Of a stretch of DNA of 8,639 nt, positions 1-7,165 are shown piece by piece (position 1 is the first letter of the stretch; each line of letters starts with the position of its first letter). The stretch comes from Bacteroidales bacterium (lineage in GTDB: Bacteria; Bacteroidota; Bacteroidia; Bacteroidales; F082): NCBI GenBank assembly GCA_900771045.1, contig CAAGMM010000178.1, forward strand, positions 1-8,639, in the 5' to 3' direction. A program made the position numbers and the translations under genes. Under the pieces are notes generated by a model, which worked only from the letters and a program-made list of their open reading frames with translations, had not been told where the DNA came from and did no database searches.

Positions 1-2
1 AT

Positions 3-422
3 CCAGCTCCTGAGCCCCATCGCCGAATCAAAGCCGAAGGCGAACTTGTCGGCGGCAACCTCTCCGTCCTTTACAGCATGCTCGCTTCTGATTCATTTCC
101 AAATACTTACGGCAAAATCTTGTTCATCGAAGACCTCGACGAATATCTCTATCATATCGACCGTATGATGATGGCTCTGCAACGCGCCGGCGTCCTTGAC
201 AACATCGTCGGACTCGTGGTCGGCGGCCTGACCGATATGCACGATAACGCCGTCCCATTCGGAAAAACAGCCGAGGAAATAGTCCTCGAACACGTACGGC
301 ATCGCGGTTACCCGGTCTGTTTCGGTTTTCCCGCCGGACATCAGAGCCTGAACTGCGCATTCCGTCTCGGTTCCAATGTGACTTTATCGGTCTTTTCTTC
401 TGTAACACTTGATTTTCAATGA
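3..422 (+). CDS. LD-carboxypeptidase (peptidase family S66), 3' part only
   Basis: This is the C-terminal 139 residues of a serine peptidase of family S66 (LdcA/MccF type); the start lies before the window and the reading frame is open from base 3. Family members cleave the L,D bond that releases the terminal D-Ala from muropeptide tetrapeptides during cell-wall recycling. Some relatives (MccF) hydrolyse microcin C instead. The Gly-Gly-Asn-Leu-Ser motif near residue 17 is typical. The Glu of FIEDLDE (codon 129-131) aligns with E. coli LdcA Glu200, and the His of AGHQ (codon 339-341) aligns with LdcA His270, so two of the three catalytic residues are visible. The nucleophile Ser would be upstream of the window. 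The gene ends 3 bases before the RNase H1 start, so the two are probably cotranscribed. The peptidoglycan role is inferred from the family. Confidence 0.92.
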   Translation, partial: PAPEPHRRIKAEGELVGGNLSVLYSMLASDSFPNTYGKILFIEDLDEYLYHIDRMMMALQRAGVLDNIVGLVVGGLTDMHDNAVPFGKTAEEIVLEHVRHRGYPVCFGFPAGHQSLNCAFRLGSNVTLSVFSSVTLDFQ

Positions 423-425
423 GTT

Positions 426-1055
426 ATGACAAAAAAATTCTACGTCGTCTGGAAAGGACGTAAAACGGGCATCTTCGACAGCTGGGACGAGTGTAAGGCT
501 CAAGTCGATGGCTTCGCCGAAGCGAAATATAAGGGTTTTCCCACAATAACAGCTGCCGAAGCCGCATTCAAGGCTGGTTTTCAAGGTTTTAAAGAAGTAC
601 CGGCAGCTTATCAAAATAGTTTTAATCTGGCTGAAGAATCTCCAAGACCCATTGAAAACGCCATCGCCGTTGATGCCGCATGCGCTGGAAATCCGGGGAA
701 GATGGAATACCGCGGCGTGTTTGTGGCAACGGGAACAGAAGTGTTCAAAAGCCCGGTCTTTGAAAACGGCACAAACAATATCGGTGAGTTTCTCGCCATC
801 GTCCACTGCCTCGCCTGGCAGCAAAAAAACAACCTCAGCTATCCAATCTATTCTGATTCGTTAAATGGGCAAAAATGGGTGCGCGAAGGCGTATGTAGAA
901 CCAAACTCACGCCCTCAAAATGCAACGCCGTCATCTTCAACTTGATACAACGTGCCGAGAACTGGTTGAAAAACAACGATTTCAGAGTTCCAATTTACAA
1001 ATGGCGTACCGAGCTGTGGGGCGAAATACCCGCCGACTTCGGAAGAAAGAGTTGA
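426..1055 (+). CDS. rnhA: Ribonuclease H1 with N-terminal hybrid-binding domain
   Basis: The enzyme degrades the RNA strand of RNA-DNA hybrids (R-loops, Okazaki primers) in the cytoplasm. It has 209 residues. Residues about 4-48 form a caulimovirus-viroplasmin/hybrid-binding domain (FYVVWKGRKTGIFDSW, YKGFPT, AEAAF) that grips the hybrid. A linker follows, then the RNase H fold at about 78-207. The four catalytic acids are present: Asp83 (AVDAACAGNPG), Glu121 (NNIGE), Asp144 (YSDS) and Asp204 (WGEIPADFGRK). The DEDD set is therefore complete and the enzyme should be active. This two-domain layout with the C-terminal WGEIPADFGRK form is usual in Bacteroidetes. The start follows the upstream gene's stop by 3 bases and has no Shine-Dalgarno sequence. 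The gene likely depends on transcription from upstream. Confidence 0.95.
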   Translation: MTKKFYVVWKGRKTGIFDSWDECKAQVDGFAEAKYKGFPTITAAEAAFKAGFQGFKEVPAAYQNSFNLAEESPRPIENAIAVDAACAGNPGKMEYRGVFVATGTEVFKSPVFENGTNNIGEFLAIVHCLAWQQKNNLSYPIYSDSLNGQKWVREGVCRTKLTPSKCNAVIFNLIQRAENWLKNNDFRVPIYKWRTELWGEIPADFGRKS

Positions 1056-1070
1056 ATTTTATCACCCACC

Positions 1071-2495
1071 TTATTCTACGATAAGCTCGTAACTTGACTT
1101 CCCGGCGAAGTCAATGGTTTTGTGCCTTTGAAGATATTCAGTCAGCATATCGGCATCAATTTTACCGGTAAACTTCAACGTGTCGAGGCATTCGGGATTC
1201 ATCGTCGATGCCATAAAGTCGCTTAATGTCACTTTAAAAGTCTCCTTACCGGCTGTTTTTTTGTCAAAAACGAGGTTGTCAACGGAGAGCAGCTCGCCAT
1301 TTGGACTATACCTTATATCATAAGTGACGCCGGCAGTATGCGTCGGGCCTTTGTCTATTTTTGACGATATTTTGATAAAATTGCACACCTGTTCGGCATT
1401 CATCGTGCAAGCGACAACTTCGTTGCGGAACGGCTCGAAAGAGAAAATGTCCCCGATGCTGATGTCGCCCGCCGGAATGCTGTCAAGCCTGATGCTGCCC
1501 TGGTTCTTGAAGGCAATATCGGCTTCGGCCATCTCGCGTTCGGCTTCGGCCAAAAAAAATCCAATAGACGGTTTGTCCTTCATCGTTTTGGCATTCGTAC
1601 CGACGACAGTTTTGAAGTAGTCGTTGTTGTTGAACCCGGCGACGATTTTCTCAAACTCTAATGAAGTGCCGGATTTTGTAAGATTGATTGTAACACCTTC
1701 TTTATCAATAACTTTCCCATTTTGAACCTTTATTTTGAAAAGATTCGCAAAATGCAGTTTATGTTGGACCTGACCGTAAAGAACGCCGTTGAAAAGCTGC
1801 GGCTCGACGAGGTCGTGACTGTGGCCGCCGATGATGAGGTCGAGATTCGGCATTTCTTTTGCGAGAACCGTGTCAAATTTATACCCGATGTGCGTTAATG
1901 CGACAAACACATCGCTCTCGTCTTTCAAAAATGAATATTTCGAAGCCACTTCAAGCGCATTACGGAAATTTATTCCTTCCACGTTTATTGGCATCACTGA
2001 TGGTTTTCCATCGTAATCTGTTTCCAACAAACCCAAAACAGCAATCTTAACACCTTGATTTTCAATTACAACGTATGGTTTTACATTGATACTGTCGAAT
2101 TTTGAGAAATCGGCGTTGGCGCATACGTTTGGAAATTCGGCGGCATTTGTGAAATAGATGAGGCCGTCTGCAGCATTGTCAAATTCGTGGTTTCCGATGC
2201 ATCCGACGTCGAATCCGAGGCGGTTCATCATCGCAATCATCGGCATATTGCTGTGTTCGGGGTACAGATCGTTGTACGGATTGCCCGTTCTGTTATCGCC
2301 GGCGGAAAAAAGAAGCATGTCGGGATAAAGCGCCCTCAGGCTGTCAACCACGAAGGCGAGATGAGGGAATTCGTCGATGTTGGCGTGCATGTCGTTCACG
2401 GCAAGAATCTGAATCTCAACGATTTTCTTGTTGCAGCACGCCCCGAGAAATGCTGTTAAAAACGAAAATATAACTATTTTGACAAATTTTTTCAT
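1071..2495 (-). CDS. 5'-nucleotidase/UshA-like metallophosphoesterase lipoprotein
   Basis: A predicted cell-envelope bifunctional metallophosphatase/5'-nucleotidase of 474 residues. I place the start at 2495 (MKKFVKIVIF...), because this gives an N-terminal signal with lipobox Leu-Gly-Ala-Cys20; a start 13 codons upstream at 2534 would put a non-signal extension ahead of it. The metallophosphoesterase domain spans about 28-285, with metal-ligand motifs NDMH (Asp35, His37), GDN (Asp67), GNHEFD (Asn102, His103), LTHIG (His202) and GGHSH (His225, His227). The C-terminal 5'-nucleotidase domain at about 297-450 contains NQGSIR (331-336), which resembles the substrate-binding loop of UshA. Known relatives hydrolyse nucleotides, UDP-sugars or cyclic nucleotides, releasing phosphate and nucleosides for uptake; which substrate applies here cannot be told. 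The gene is convergent with rnhA (15-base gap) and lies 110 bases downstream of the DUF4837 gene. A -7 box in that gap suggests its own promoter. Confidence 0.9.
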   Translation of the reverse strand: MKKFVKIVIFSFLTAFLGACCNKKIVEIQILAVNDMHANIDEFPHLAFVVDSLRALYPDMLLFSAGDNRTGNPYNDLYPEHSNMPMIAMMNRLGFDVGCIGNHEFDNAADGLIYFTNAAEFPNVCANADFSKFDSINVKPYVVIENQGVKIAVLGLLETDYDGKPSVMPINVEGINFRNALEVASKYSFLKDESDVFVALTHIGYKFDTVLAKEMPNLDLIIGGHSHDLVEPQLFNGVLYGQVQHKLHFANLFKIKVQNGKVIDKEGVTINLTKSGTSLEFEKIVAGFNNNDYFKTVVGTNAKTMKDKPSIGFFLAEAEREMAEADIAFKNQGSIRLDSIPAGDISIGDIFSFEPFRNEVVACTMNAEQVCNFIKISSKIDKGPTHTAGVTYDIRYSPNGELLSVDNLVFDKKTAGKETFKVTLSDFMASTMNPECLDTLKFTGKIDADMLTEYLQRHKTIDFAGKSSYELIVE

Positions 2496-2540
2496 ACTGA
2501 ATTCCAGTGATTTTTTGGTTAATACCTTCAACAAAACGGT

Positions 2541-2549
2541 GCGAAGTTA
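2541..2549 (-). promoter_or_regulatory. Candidate Bacteroidetes -7 promoter box for the 5'-nucleotidase gene
   Basis: On the minus strand this reads TAACTTCGC, close to the Bacteroidetes consensus TAnnTTTG. It lies about 45 bases before the ATG at 2495, inside the 110-base gap after the DUF4837 gene. I see no clear TTTG -33 element at the right spacing, so the call rests on the -7 box and its position. Confidence 0.4.
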
Positions 2550-2605
2550 CGGAAAAATGATTTACGCCACCTTAAAATATGCCTTCGAAACGTGTTTTTC
2601 GTCTG

Positions 2606-3589
2606 TCAAATGAATTTCAGCGTCCTTAAGACTGATTCGTGCTGTCTGATGAAGTCGCGTTTCTTCTTATTCGGATAATAGATGAAGCCTTCGACGGTGA
2701 TAAGCTTGTCGCGCGTCGGATTGACGACGGTGTATGAGACATAAGGCCCGCCCATAAAGTCGCCCTCGACCTTCCACAAACCGCGCATCTCGACGGCATA
2801 ACCGGCCGGGAAGTCGGGGATGACGCGGAACTTCGGCGTGACGAAGTTGGTGTCGGTCGTCATATAGGAGCCGTCGGTAGGCCCGGGGACGTACTGCATA
2901 AGGTAGGCGTTGCGTGCGTTGACGAGGCTCGCCGTGTCGATGTCGCCCTCGCTGACGTATGGGCGTTGATAGATGAGCATTCCGTAACTCATAAACTGCG
3001 TCTCCTTGCGCAGCCACAGGAAGTCGGCGGCATCAACGGCGACCATGTAGCCTTCCGGAATTATCATCGAGATATTGAATTTGTCGTTGAGCTTCTTCAT
3101 CACGTTTTTTTCCGCCGTCGCCCTGAAGAAAGTCTGGAAACGCTCTCTCTCGTTGGCCTCGAAGCGTTCTTTGAGTTCGTCTTTCCGTCTCTCGAAGACG
3201 TTCGTCGCGGCCTGCTCCGTCGAAGCCTTTATCTTCATCACGAACTGCGGCGCGGCCTTCCAGTCTTCGGAATATTCAACTATCGGTTTCTCTAAATTTT
3301 TATCGACTTCAAACATAATGATGTTGCGGTGTTTTTGGAACATTCCCTCGAAACCGTTTTCATTGACGTGAGCCACCTTGAACGTCGGCTCCGGCTGAGG
3401 CAGTCCGTACATCGGGATTTCAAAGAAACCTCGCACTGCCTCGCCTATTTCCCCCTTAAACTGTTCGTCGTTCTGCGTTACGAGGAGAATTTCGCCCGAG
3501 CCGCCAATGGAACGTTCCTTGTACGGCTTGTTGTCGCCCGCGCATGAGCAGAAAAGCAACGCCGCGATGATTACTGCAATCTTTTTCAT
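2606..3589 (-). CDS. DUF4837 family lipoprotein
   Basis: A 327-residue protein that I recognise as the DUF4837 family, conserved in Bacteroidetes and without a known function. The N-terminus MKKIAVIIAALLFCSC is a lipoprotein-type signal with Cys16 as the probable lipidated residue; Phe at -3 is not ideal for a lipobox, but Ser at -1 is. The rest is soluble: a basic/acidic helical stretch at about 120-170 (NVFERRKDELKERFEANERE), then a mixed region with repeated aromatic residues (WLRKETQFMSYG, PDFPAGYAVEMRGLW). I see no catalytic motif. The ATG overlaps the stop of the lytic transglycosylase gene by 4 bases (ATGA), which suggests translational coupling and a shared role in the envelope. That shared role is inferred from context only. 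Confidence 0.85.
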   Translation of the reverse strand: MKKIAVIIAALLFCSCAGDNKPYKERSIGGSGEILLVTQNDEQFKGEIGEAVRGFFEIPMYGLPQPEPTFKVAHVNENGFEGMFQKHRNIIMFEVDKNLEKPIVEYSEDWKAAPQFVMKIKASTEQAATNVFERRKDELKERFEANERERFQTFFRATAEKNVMKKLNDKFNISMIIPEGYMVAVDAADFLWLRKETQFMSYGMLIYQRPYVSEGDIDTASLVNARNAYLMQYVPGPTDGSYMTTDTNFVTPKFRVIPDFPAGYAVEMRGLWKVEGDFMGGPYVSYTVVNPTRDKLITVEGFIYYPNKKKRDFIRQHESVLRTLKFI

Positions 3590-5142
3590 TTCTTTTTCAC
3601 TTTGAGTTTTTGTCCCACTTTGAGGACAGATTTATTGTTCAGGTTGTTGAGTTTCTTCAGTTGATCTACTTTCACCGAGAATTTTTTGGCAATAGCCGTC
3701 AGTGTGTCGCCCGATCTGACTGTATAGATGACGTAACCGCCCTTCGTCGTCGTAGCCGGCTCGCTTGACGACTTGCCGCCGTTTGCCATCGGTGCGCCGG
3801 AGCTGTAAACTATGAGTTTCTGGTTGATGCTGATGCGGTCGCTCTTGAGGTTGTTCCACTGTTTCAGCTGGTTGACGCTGATGTGGTATTTCCGCGCGAT
3901 GGCTCCGAGTGTCTCGCCTTTTTTCACGATGTGGACGCTTCTGTCGCTGACTTTCTTTATCTCTTCCTGAAGTTTTTCCTTGTCGAGACCGCTTTTCGTC
4001 TTGAAAGAATATAGGTCTTTCTCATTGTCAATGAACGCGTTGATATATTGTCCGGGAAGTCTCAGCGCCATCGTCTTGCCGTTTTTCGCCGGAATGATGC
4101 CCACTTTGTACTGCGGATTGAAAAATTTGAGGTCTTCCATCGGGACGCCGAGCATTTCGTTAACTTGTTCAAACGACAAAGGCTCGCGAACCATTACCGT
4201 GTCGATGCCGTCCATCATAATGCCCGGGTCGAGAGGCTGAATGTTATGTTCCCTATAATAATTCATGATGTAGTTGACGGCGATGAAGGCAGGAACGTAT
4301 CCTCTCGTCTCCCTTGGCAGGAAAGGCCAGATCGCCCAATAGTTCTTTATTCCTCCGGCACGTCTGATGGCCTTGTTCACGTTGCCCGCGCCGGAGTTGT
4401 AGGCCGCGAGGGCGAGAAACCAGTCGCCGAAGCTGTTGTAAAGGTCGCGGAGATGACGGCACGCCGCATCGGTCGCCATAACGGGGTCGAAACGGTCGTC
4501 AACCATTGACGTGACGTTGAGCTTATACACTTTGCCCGTTCCGTACATAAACTGCCACAGGCCTTTCGCCCCGGCGTGAGAACCGGCGGTCGGGTTTAAA
4601 GCTGATTCGACGACGGCGAGATATTTGAGTTCGAGAGGCAGCCCGTATTTGTCGAGAGTCTCTTCAAAAAGAGGAAAATAAATGTCGGCCAGACCGAGGA
4701 TGCGGCTCGTCTTGTCTCTCTTCTGAACCGCATAGACATCGATAAACGACTTCACATGTTTGTTGAAAGTCAATTCGATAGTCGTGTTTGCGGCGAGTTC
4801 CTCGATGCGTTTGGCATAAACGCTGTCGGGAAATTCCGGAATATATCCCAACGGGAAGTTGTACTTTTCGAAATACGAAATGTCGCCGACGTCGTTCATA
4901 ATGTCAAGCATCTGGTCTGAATCGCCGACGACGGCCTTTGCCGCGCTGTCGGCATCATATCTCATCAGAATAAAGGCAATGCTGTCGGCATCAGCCGTGG
5001 TGAGCGTGTCGGAACGCATAAGGTCGTCATAGTAACCGCTGAGCGTGTCTTGAGGCGTTTCTACCTGCGCTTCGACATCCGACGCCGCCAAAACGAACAC
5101 GAAAAACACGAAAAACAATCTGCAATAAAAAAATTTTGACAT
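3586..5142 (-). CDS. mltD: MltD-like lytic transglycosylase with C-terminal LysM domains
   Basis: An exported murein lytic transglycosylase of 518 residues, which cleaves the MurNAc-GlcNAc bond of peptidoglycan with formation of 1,6-anhydroMurNAc. The signal peptide ends at Val-Glu-Ala25 with Gln26 at +1; there is no lipobox, unlike E. coli MltD. The SLT (family 1) domain spans about 155-300, with catalytic Glu179 (AVVESALNP), GLWQF (194-198) and AAYNSG (246-251). A region at about 315-365 (PLSFEQVNEMLGVPMEDL, FFNPQYKVGIIP) looks like a degenerate LysM. Two clear LysM domains follow, at about 402-446 (IVKKGETLGAIARKY) and 470-516 (YTVRSGDTLTAIAKKF), separated by a Ser/Thr/Gly-rich linker. The LysM domains bind glycan. 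The region between signal peptide and SLT is Asp-rich. The gene is first of a two-gene unit with the DUF4837 gene and has its own promoter box. No Shine-Dalgarno sequence is visible. Confidence 0.93.
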   Translation of the reverse strand: MSKFFYCRLFFVFFVFVLAASDVEAQVETPQDTLSGYYDDLMRSDTLTTADADSIAFILMRYDADSAAKAVVGDSDQMLDIMNDVGDISYFEKYNFPLGYIPEFPDSVYAKRIEELAANTTIELTFNKHVKSFIDVYAVQKRDKTSRILGLADIYFPLFEETLDKYGLPLELKYLAVVESALNPTAGSHAGAKGLWQFMYGTGKVYKLNVTSMVDDRFDPVMATDAACRHLRDLYNSFGDWFLALAAYNSGAGNVNKAIRRAGGIKNYWAIWPFLPRETRGYVPAFIAVNYIMNYYREHNIQPLDPGIMMDGIDTVMVREPLSFEQVNEMLGVPMEDLKFFNPQYKVGIIPAKNGKTMALRLPGQYINAFIDNEKDLYSFKTKSGLDKEKLQEEIKKVSDRSVHIVKKGETLGAIARKYHISVNQLKQWNNLKSDRISINQKLIVYSSGAPMANGGKSSSEPATTTKGGYVIYTVRSGDTLTAIAKKFSVKVDQLKKLNNLNNKSVLKVGQKLKVKKK

Positions 5143-5160
5143 AATTCACACTTTACGTCG

Positions 5161-5169
5161 GCAAAGTTA
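5161..5169 (-). promoter_or_regulatory. Bacteroidetes -7 promoter box for the mltD-DUF4837 unit
   Basis: On the minus strand this reads TAACTTTGC, an exact match to the TAnnTTTG consensus. It lies 18 bases before the ATG at 5142, which would give a very short leader. A -33 TTTG at the usual spacing is not evident. Confidence 0.55.
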
Positions 5170-5181
5170 CATTTTTTTGCT

Positions 5182-5189
5182 TAACTTTG
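5182..5189 (+). promoter_or_regulatory. Bacteroidetes -7 promoter box for the deiminase gene
   Basis: TAACTTTG matches TAnnTTTG exactly and ends 18 bases before the ATG at 5208. It is divergent from the mltD -7 box, and the two boxes lie only 12 bases apart, so the two RNA polymerase footprints should overlap. No convincing -33 element is seen. A TTG codon at 5187, in frame with the deiminase, sits inside this box; that argues against it being the translation start. Confidence 0.5.
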
Positions 5190-5207
5190 TGGTTAAATAT
5201 TGATGTC

Positions 5208-7151
5208 ATGAAGCGTTTTTTATTAACAATTTCTATTTTGGCTCTTACTTTCGGAGTTAAAGCCCAAGACTGGAGAAAGCTGCATTATCTCTCTGAAGAG
5301 GAGATGAATACGCCCGTCGTGCGCGGGACTTCGTTTGTTGAGACTGATCCGCCTGCGGGCGAGCCGCGTTTTGTCGCCGAATTTGAGCCTATGCAGGGCG
5401 TGATGATCCGTTATCCCCTCGGCATCCCGGAAAGTTTAGTAGCCCAATTGGCCGATAACTGCCATGTATATTGCATCGTCTCGTCTTCCTACCAAAATAG
5501 TGCGCAAAGTACTTTTCAGAGTGCCGGCGTCAATATGAGCAACGTCACTTTTGTCAACGCCATGACGGATTCTTATTGGATTCGCGACTACGGCCCGTGG
5601 TATATCTTCGAAGACCGCGAACCGGCCATAGTCGATAACGTCTATAACCGCCCGCGTCCGAATGACGATAATGTCTCTGGCGTTTTCGCCAACTTCTGGA
5701 ACATTCCGATGTACGGCATGGACCTTGAACATACCGGCGGCAATATGATGGAAGACGGCCGCGGCCACGGCGTCAGCGACGAACTCGTCTTACAGGAAAA
5801 CAATTTCCCGGAATCAGTCGTCCGCGACAAGATGCGCGACTATCTCGGCATTGACCCTTATCACATCACCATCGACCCACAGGGCGTCTATATCGCGCAC
5901 GTTGACTGCTGGGGAAAATACCTCGCACCGGATAAGATTCTCATTGCCCGCGTACCTCAAAGCAATCCTCGATATGATGAATACGAGTCGGTGGCGGAAT
6001 ATTTCGCGACGACAAACTGCTGCTGGGGCTATCCCTACAAAGTCTATCGCGTTGACGAACCGGGCGGCTATACCGTAGCCCCATATACTAACAGCTTGAT
6101 ACTCAATAATTCTGTCTATGTCCCATTAGGCGAAAACTCAACTTATAACGACAATGCCATAGCCGTTTATCAGGAAGCTATGCCGGGTTACGAGATCATC
6201 GGTGTTGACTATTATGACTGGATGAACACCGACGCGCTTCACTGCCGCACCCGTGGCGTGATGGACTTCGATATGCTCTTCGTCGATCACCGCGACGTGA
6301 TTTACGGCGAACAAGAGTGGCAGGAGTCTATACCAATCGTCAGCAAGTTCATCGCATACAGCGGCGAAGCTCTCAAACAAGACTCATTATTAGTGTATTA
6401 CAGCATCGACGGCGGCGATTATCAGGTTGCGCACATGACTCCGACAGGCAATCCCGACGAATATGTCGGCTATATCACCGGTTATCAGAGCGGCTCCGAA
6501 ATAGACTATTACGTCTTCGGCGCGGACGAATCGGGACATCGTTATCAGCAACCAGTTTTCGGCGAATTGGACCCGCATCATTTCACGATGAAGGAATACG
6601 GTTCAGGCGATCCAATCGTAGCCACTCCCGACGCACTCTGGCTTGACGACTACAGTGGAGCAGCCATCATCTTGACGAATGAAACAGAAAACAGCATTAC
6701 CATTAACTCCATCGAAGAAGACGTGCCGGACGGCGAAATGTCGCTTTTGTGTATTGAACCGGAGCAGGCACTTCCATATTCATTAAACGGCAACGGCGAA
6801 CTCGCGGTGAATATTTATGTGAATATTTGGGTCAAAGGCTATGCCGAAAGAACTGTGACTGTTCATTCAACCGAAGGCGATTTGCATTTTTACGTCTATG
6901 TGAATGAAAATCTAATCACCAGTGTTTCGGAAATAACTAATGATAAAGTCAGCCTTTATCCGAATCCTGTTAAAAACGTCTTGAATATCAATATCATAGC
7001 TGATAATGTCGATATTTTCGACCTGACAGGCAGAAAACTGATGACGATGAAAAACACCAACACTGTTGATGTGTCGGGACTTATTCCGGGTGTTTATTTC
7101 GTGAAGATAAACAACGATATTGTAAGAAAAATCGTAGTAAGTGGTTTGTAA
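5208..7151 (+). CDS. Secreted PPAD-like peptidylarginine deiminase with T9SS sorting domain
   Basis: Predicted to convert peptidyl-arginine to citrulline with release of ammonia, outside the cell. I start at ATG 5208 (647 residues) because it begins the signal peptide MKRFLLTISILALTFGVKA, with Gln20 at +1. The deiminase domain is at about 45-370. By alignment to remembered P. gingivalis PPAD, Asp127 (WIRDYG), His231 and Asp233 (HVDCW), Asn295 (PYTNSLILN) and Cys346 (DALHCRT) correspond to catalytic Asp130, His236, Asp238, Asn297 and Cys351. Arg148 and Arg150 (YNRPRPNDD) and Tyr228 correspond to Arg152, Arg154 and Tyr233, which hold the substrate's C-terminal carboxylate. True agmatine deiminases have a GGxHC motif instead. 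An Ig-like domain follows (about 375-462), then an extra beta-rich domain (about 468-567), then a type A T9SS C-terminal domain (about 577-647: SLYPNPVKN, DLTGRK, GLIPGVYFVKI). The gene stands alone. Automated annotation would probably call it 'agmatine deiminase family protein'. Confidence 0.88.
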   Translation: MKRFLLTISILALTFGVKAQDWRKLHYLSEEEMNTPVVRGTSFVETDPPAGEPRFVAEFEPMQGVMIRYPLGIPESLVAQLADNCHVYCIVSSSYQNSAQSTFQSAGVNMSNVTFVNAMTDSYWIRDYGPWYIFEDREPAIVDNVYNRPRPNDDNVSGVFANFWNIPMYGMDLEHTGGNMMEDGRGHGVSDELVLQENNFPESVVRDKMRDYLGIDPYHITIDPQGVYIAHVDCWGKYLAPDKILIARVPQSNPRYDEYESVAEYFATTNCCWGYPYKVYRVDEPGGYTVAPYTNSLILNNSVYVPLGENSTYNDNAIAVYQEAMPGYEIIGVDYYDWMNTDALHCRTRGVMDFDMLFVDHRDVIYGEQEWQESIPIVSKFIAYSGEALKQDSLLVYYSIDGGDYQVAHMTPTGNPDEYVGYITGYQSGSEIDYYVFGADESGHRYQQPVFGELDPHHFTMKEYGSGDPIVATPDALWLDDYSGAAIILTNETENSITINSIEEDVPDGEMSLLCIEPEQALPYSLNGNGELAVNIYVNIWVKGYAERTVTVHSTEGDLHFYVYVNENLITSVSEITNDKVSLYPNPVKNVLNINIIADNVDIFDLTGRKLMTMKNTNTVDVSGLIPGVYFVKINNDIVRKIVVSGL

Positions 7152-7165
7152 ATCAGGCCACTTAC
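7137..7165. terminator. Hairpin between convergent genes, possible bidirectional terminator
   Basis: GTAAGTGG at 7137-7144 is a perfect inverted repeat of CCACTTAC at 7158-7165, with a 13-base loop. It spans the deiminase stop codon and reaches the base before the yhcH-like stop codon. There is no clear run of T on either side, so termination activity is uncertain. The symmetric placement between two convergent genes is the main support. Confidence 0.35.

Noticed and set aside
1070..1085. CTTAT/ATAAG inverted repeat between rnhA and the 5'-nucleotidase gene as a terminator
   Set aside because: Only 5 A/T-rich base pairs and no T-run; expected by chance.
2496..2534. Upstream ATG adding 13 residues to the 5'-nucleotidase
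   Set aside because: The extension MLKVLTKKSLEFS would precede the natural lipoprotein signal that begins at 2495.
2586..2601. CGAAA/TTTCG inverted repeat after the DUF4837 gene as a terminator
   Set aside because: Stem of 5 pairs with no T-run following on the minus strand; too weak to call.
5187..5207. TTG start adding 7 residues to the deiminase
   Set aside because: The TTG lies within the -7 promoter box, and the extension would precede a clean signal peptide starting at ATG 5208.
5436..5768. Long antisense open frames across the deiminase, mltD, DUF4837 and 5'-nucleotidase genes
   Set aside because: They lie opposite genes with strong domain evidence, have no recognisable motifs and follow from codon bias.
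5208..7151. Agmatine deiminase (polyamine synthesis) for the large plus-strand gene
   Set aside because: The protein has a signal peptide and T9SS sorting domain, DALHCRT instead of the agmatine deiminase GGxHC motif, and the YNRPRPNDD peptide-recognition loop of PPAD.
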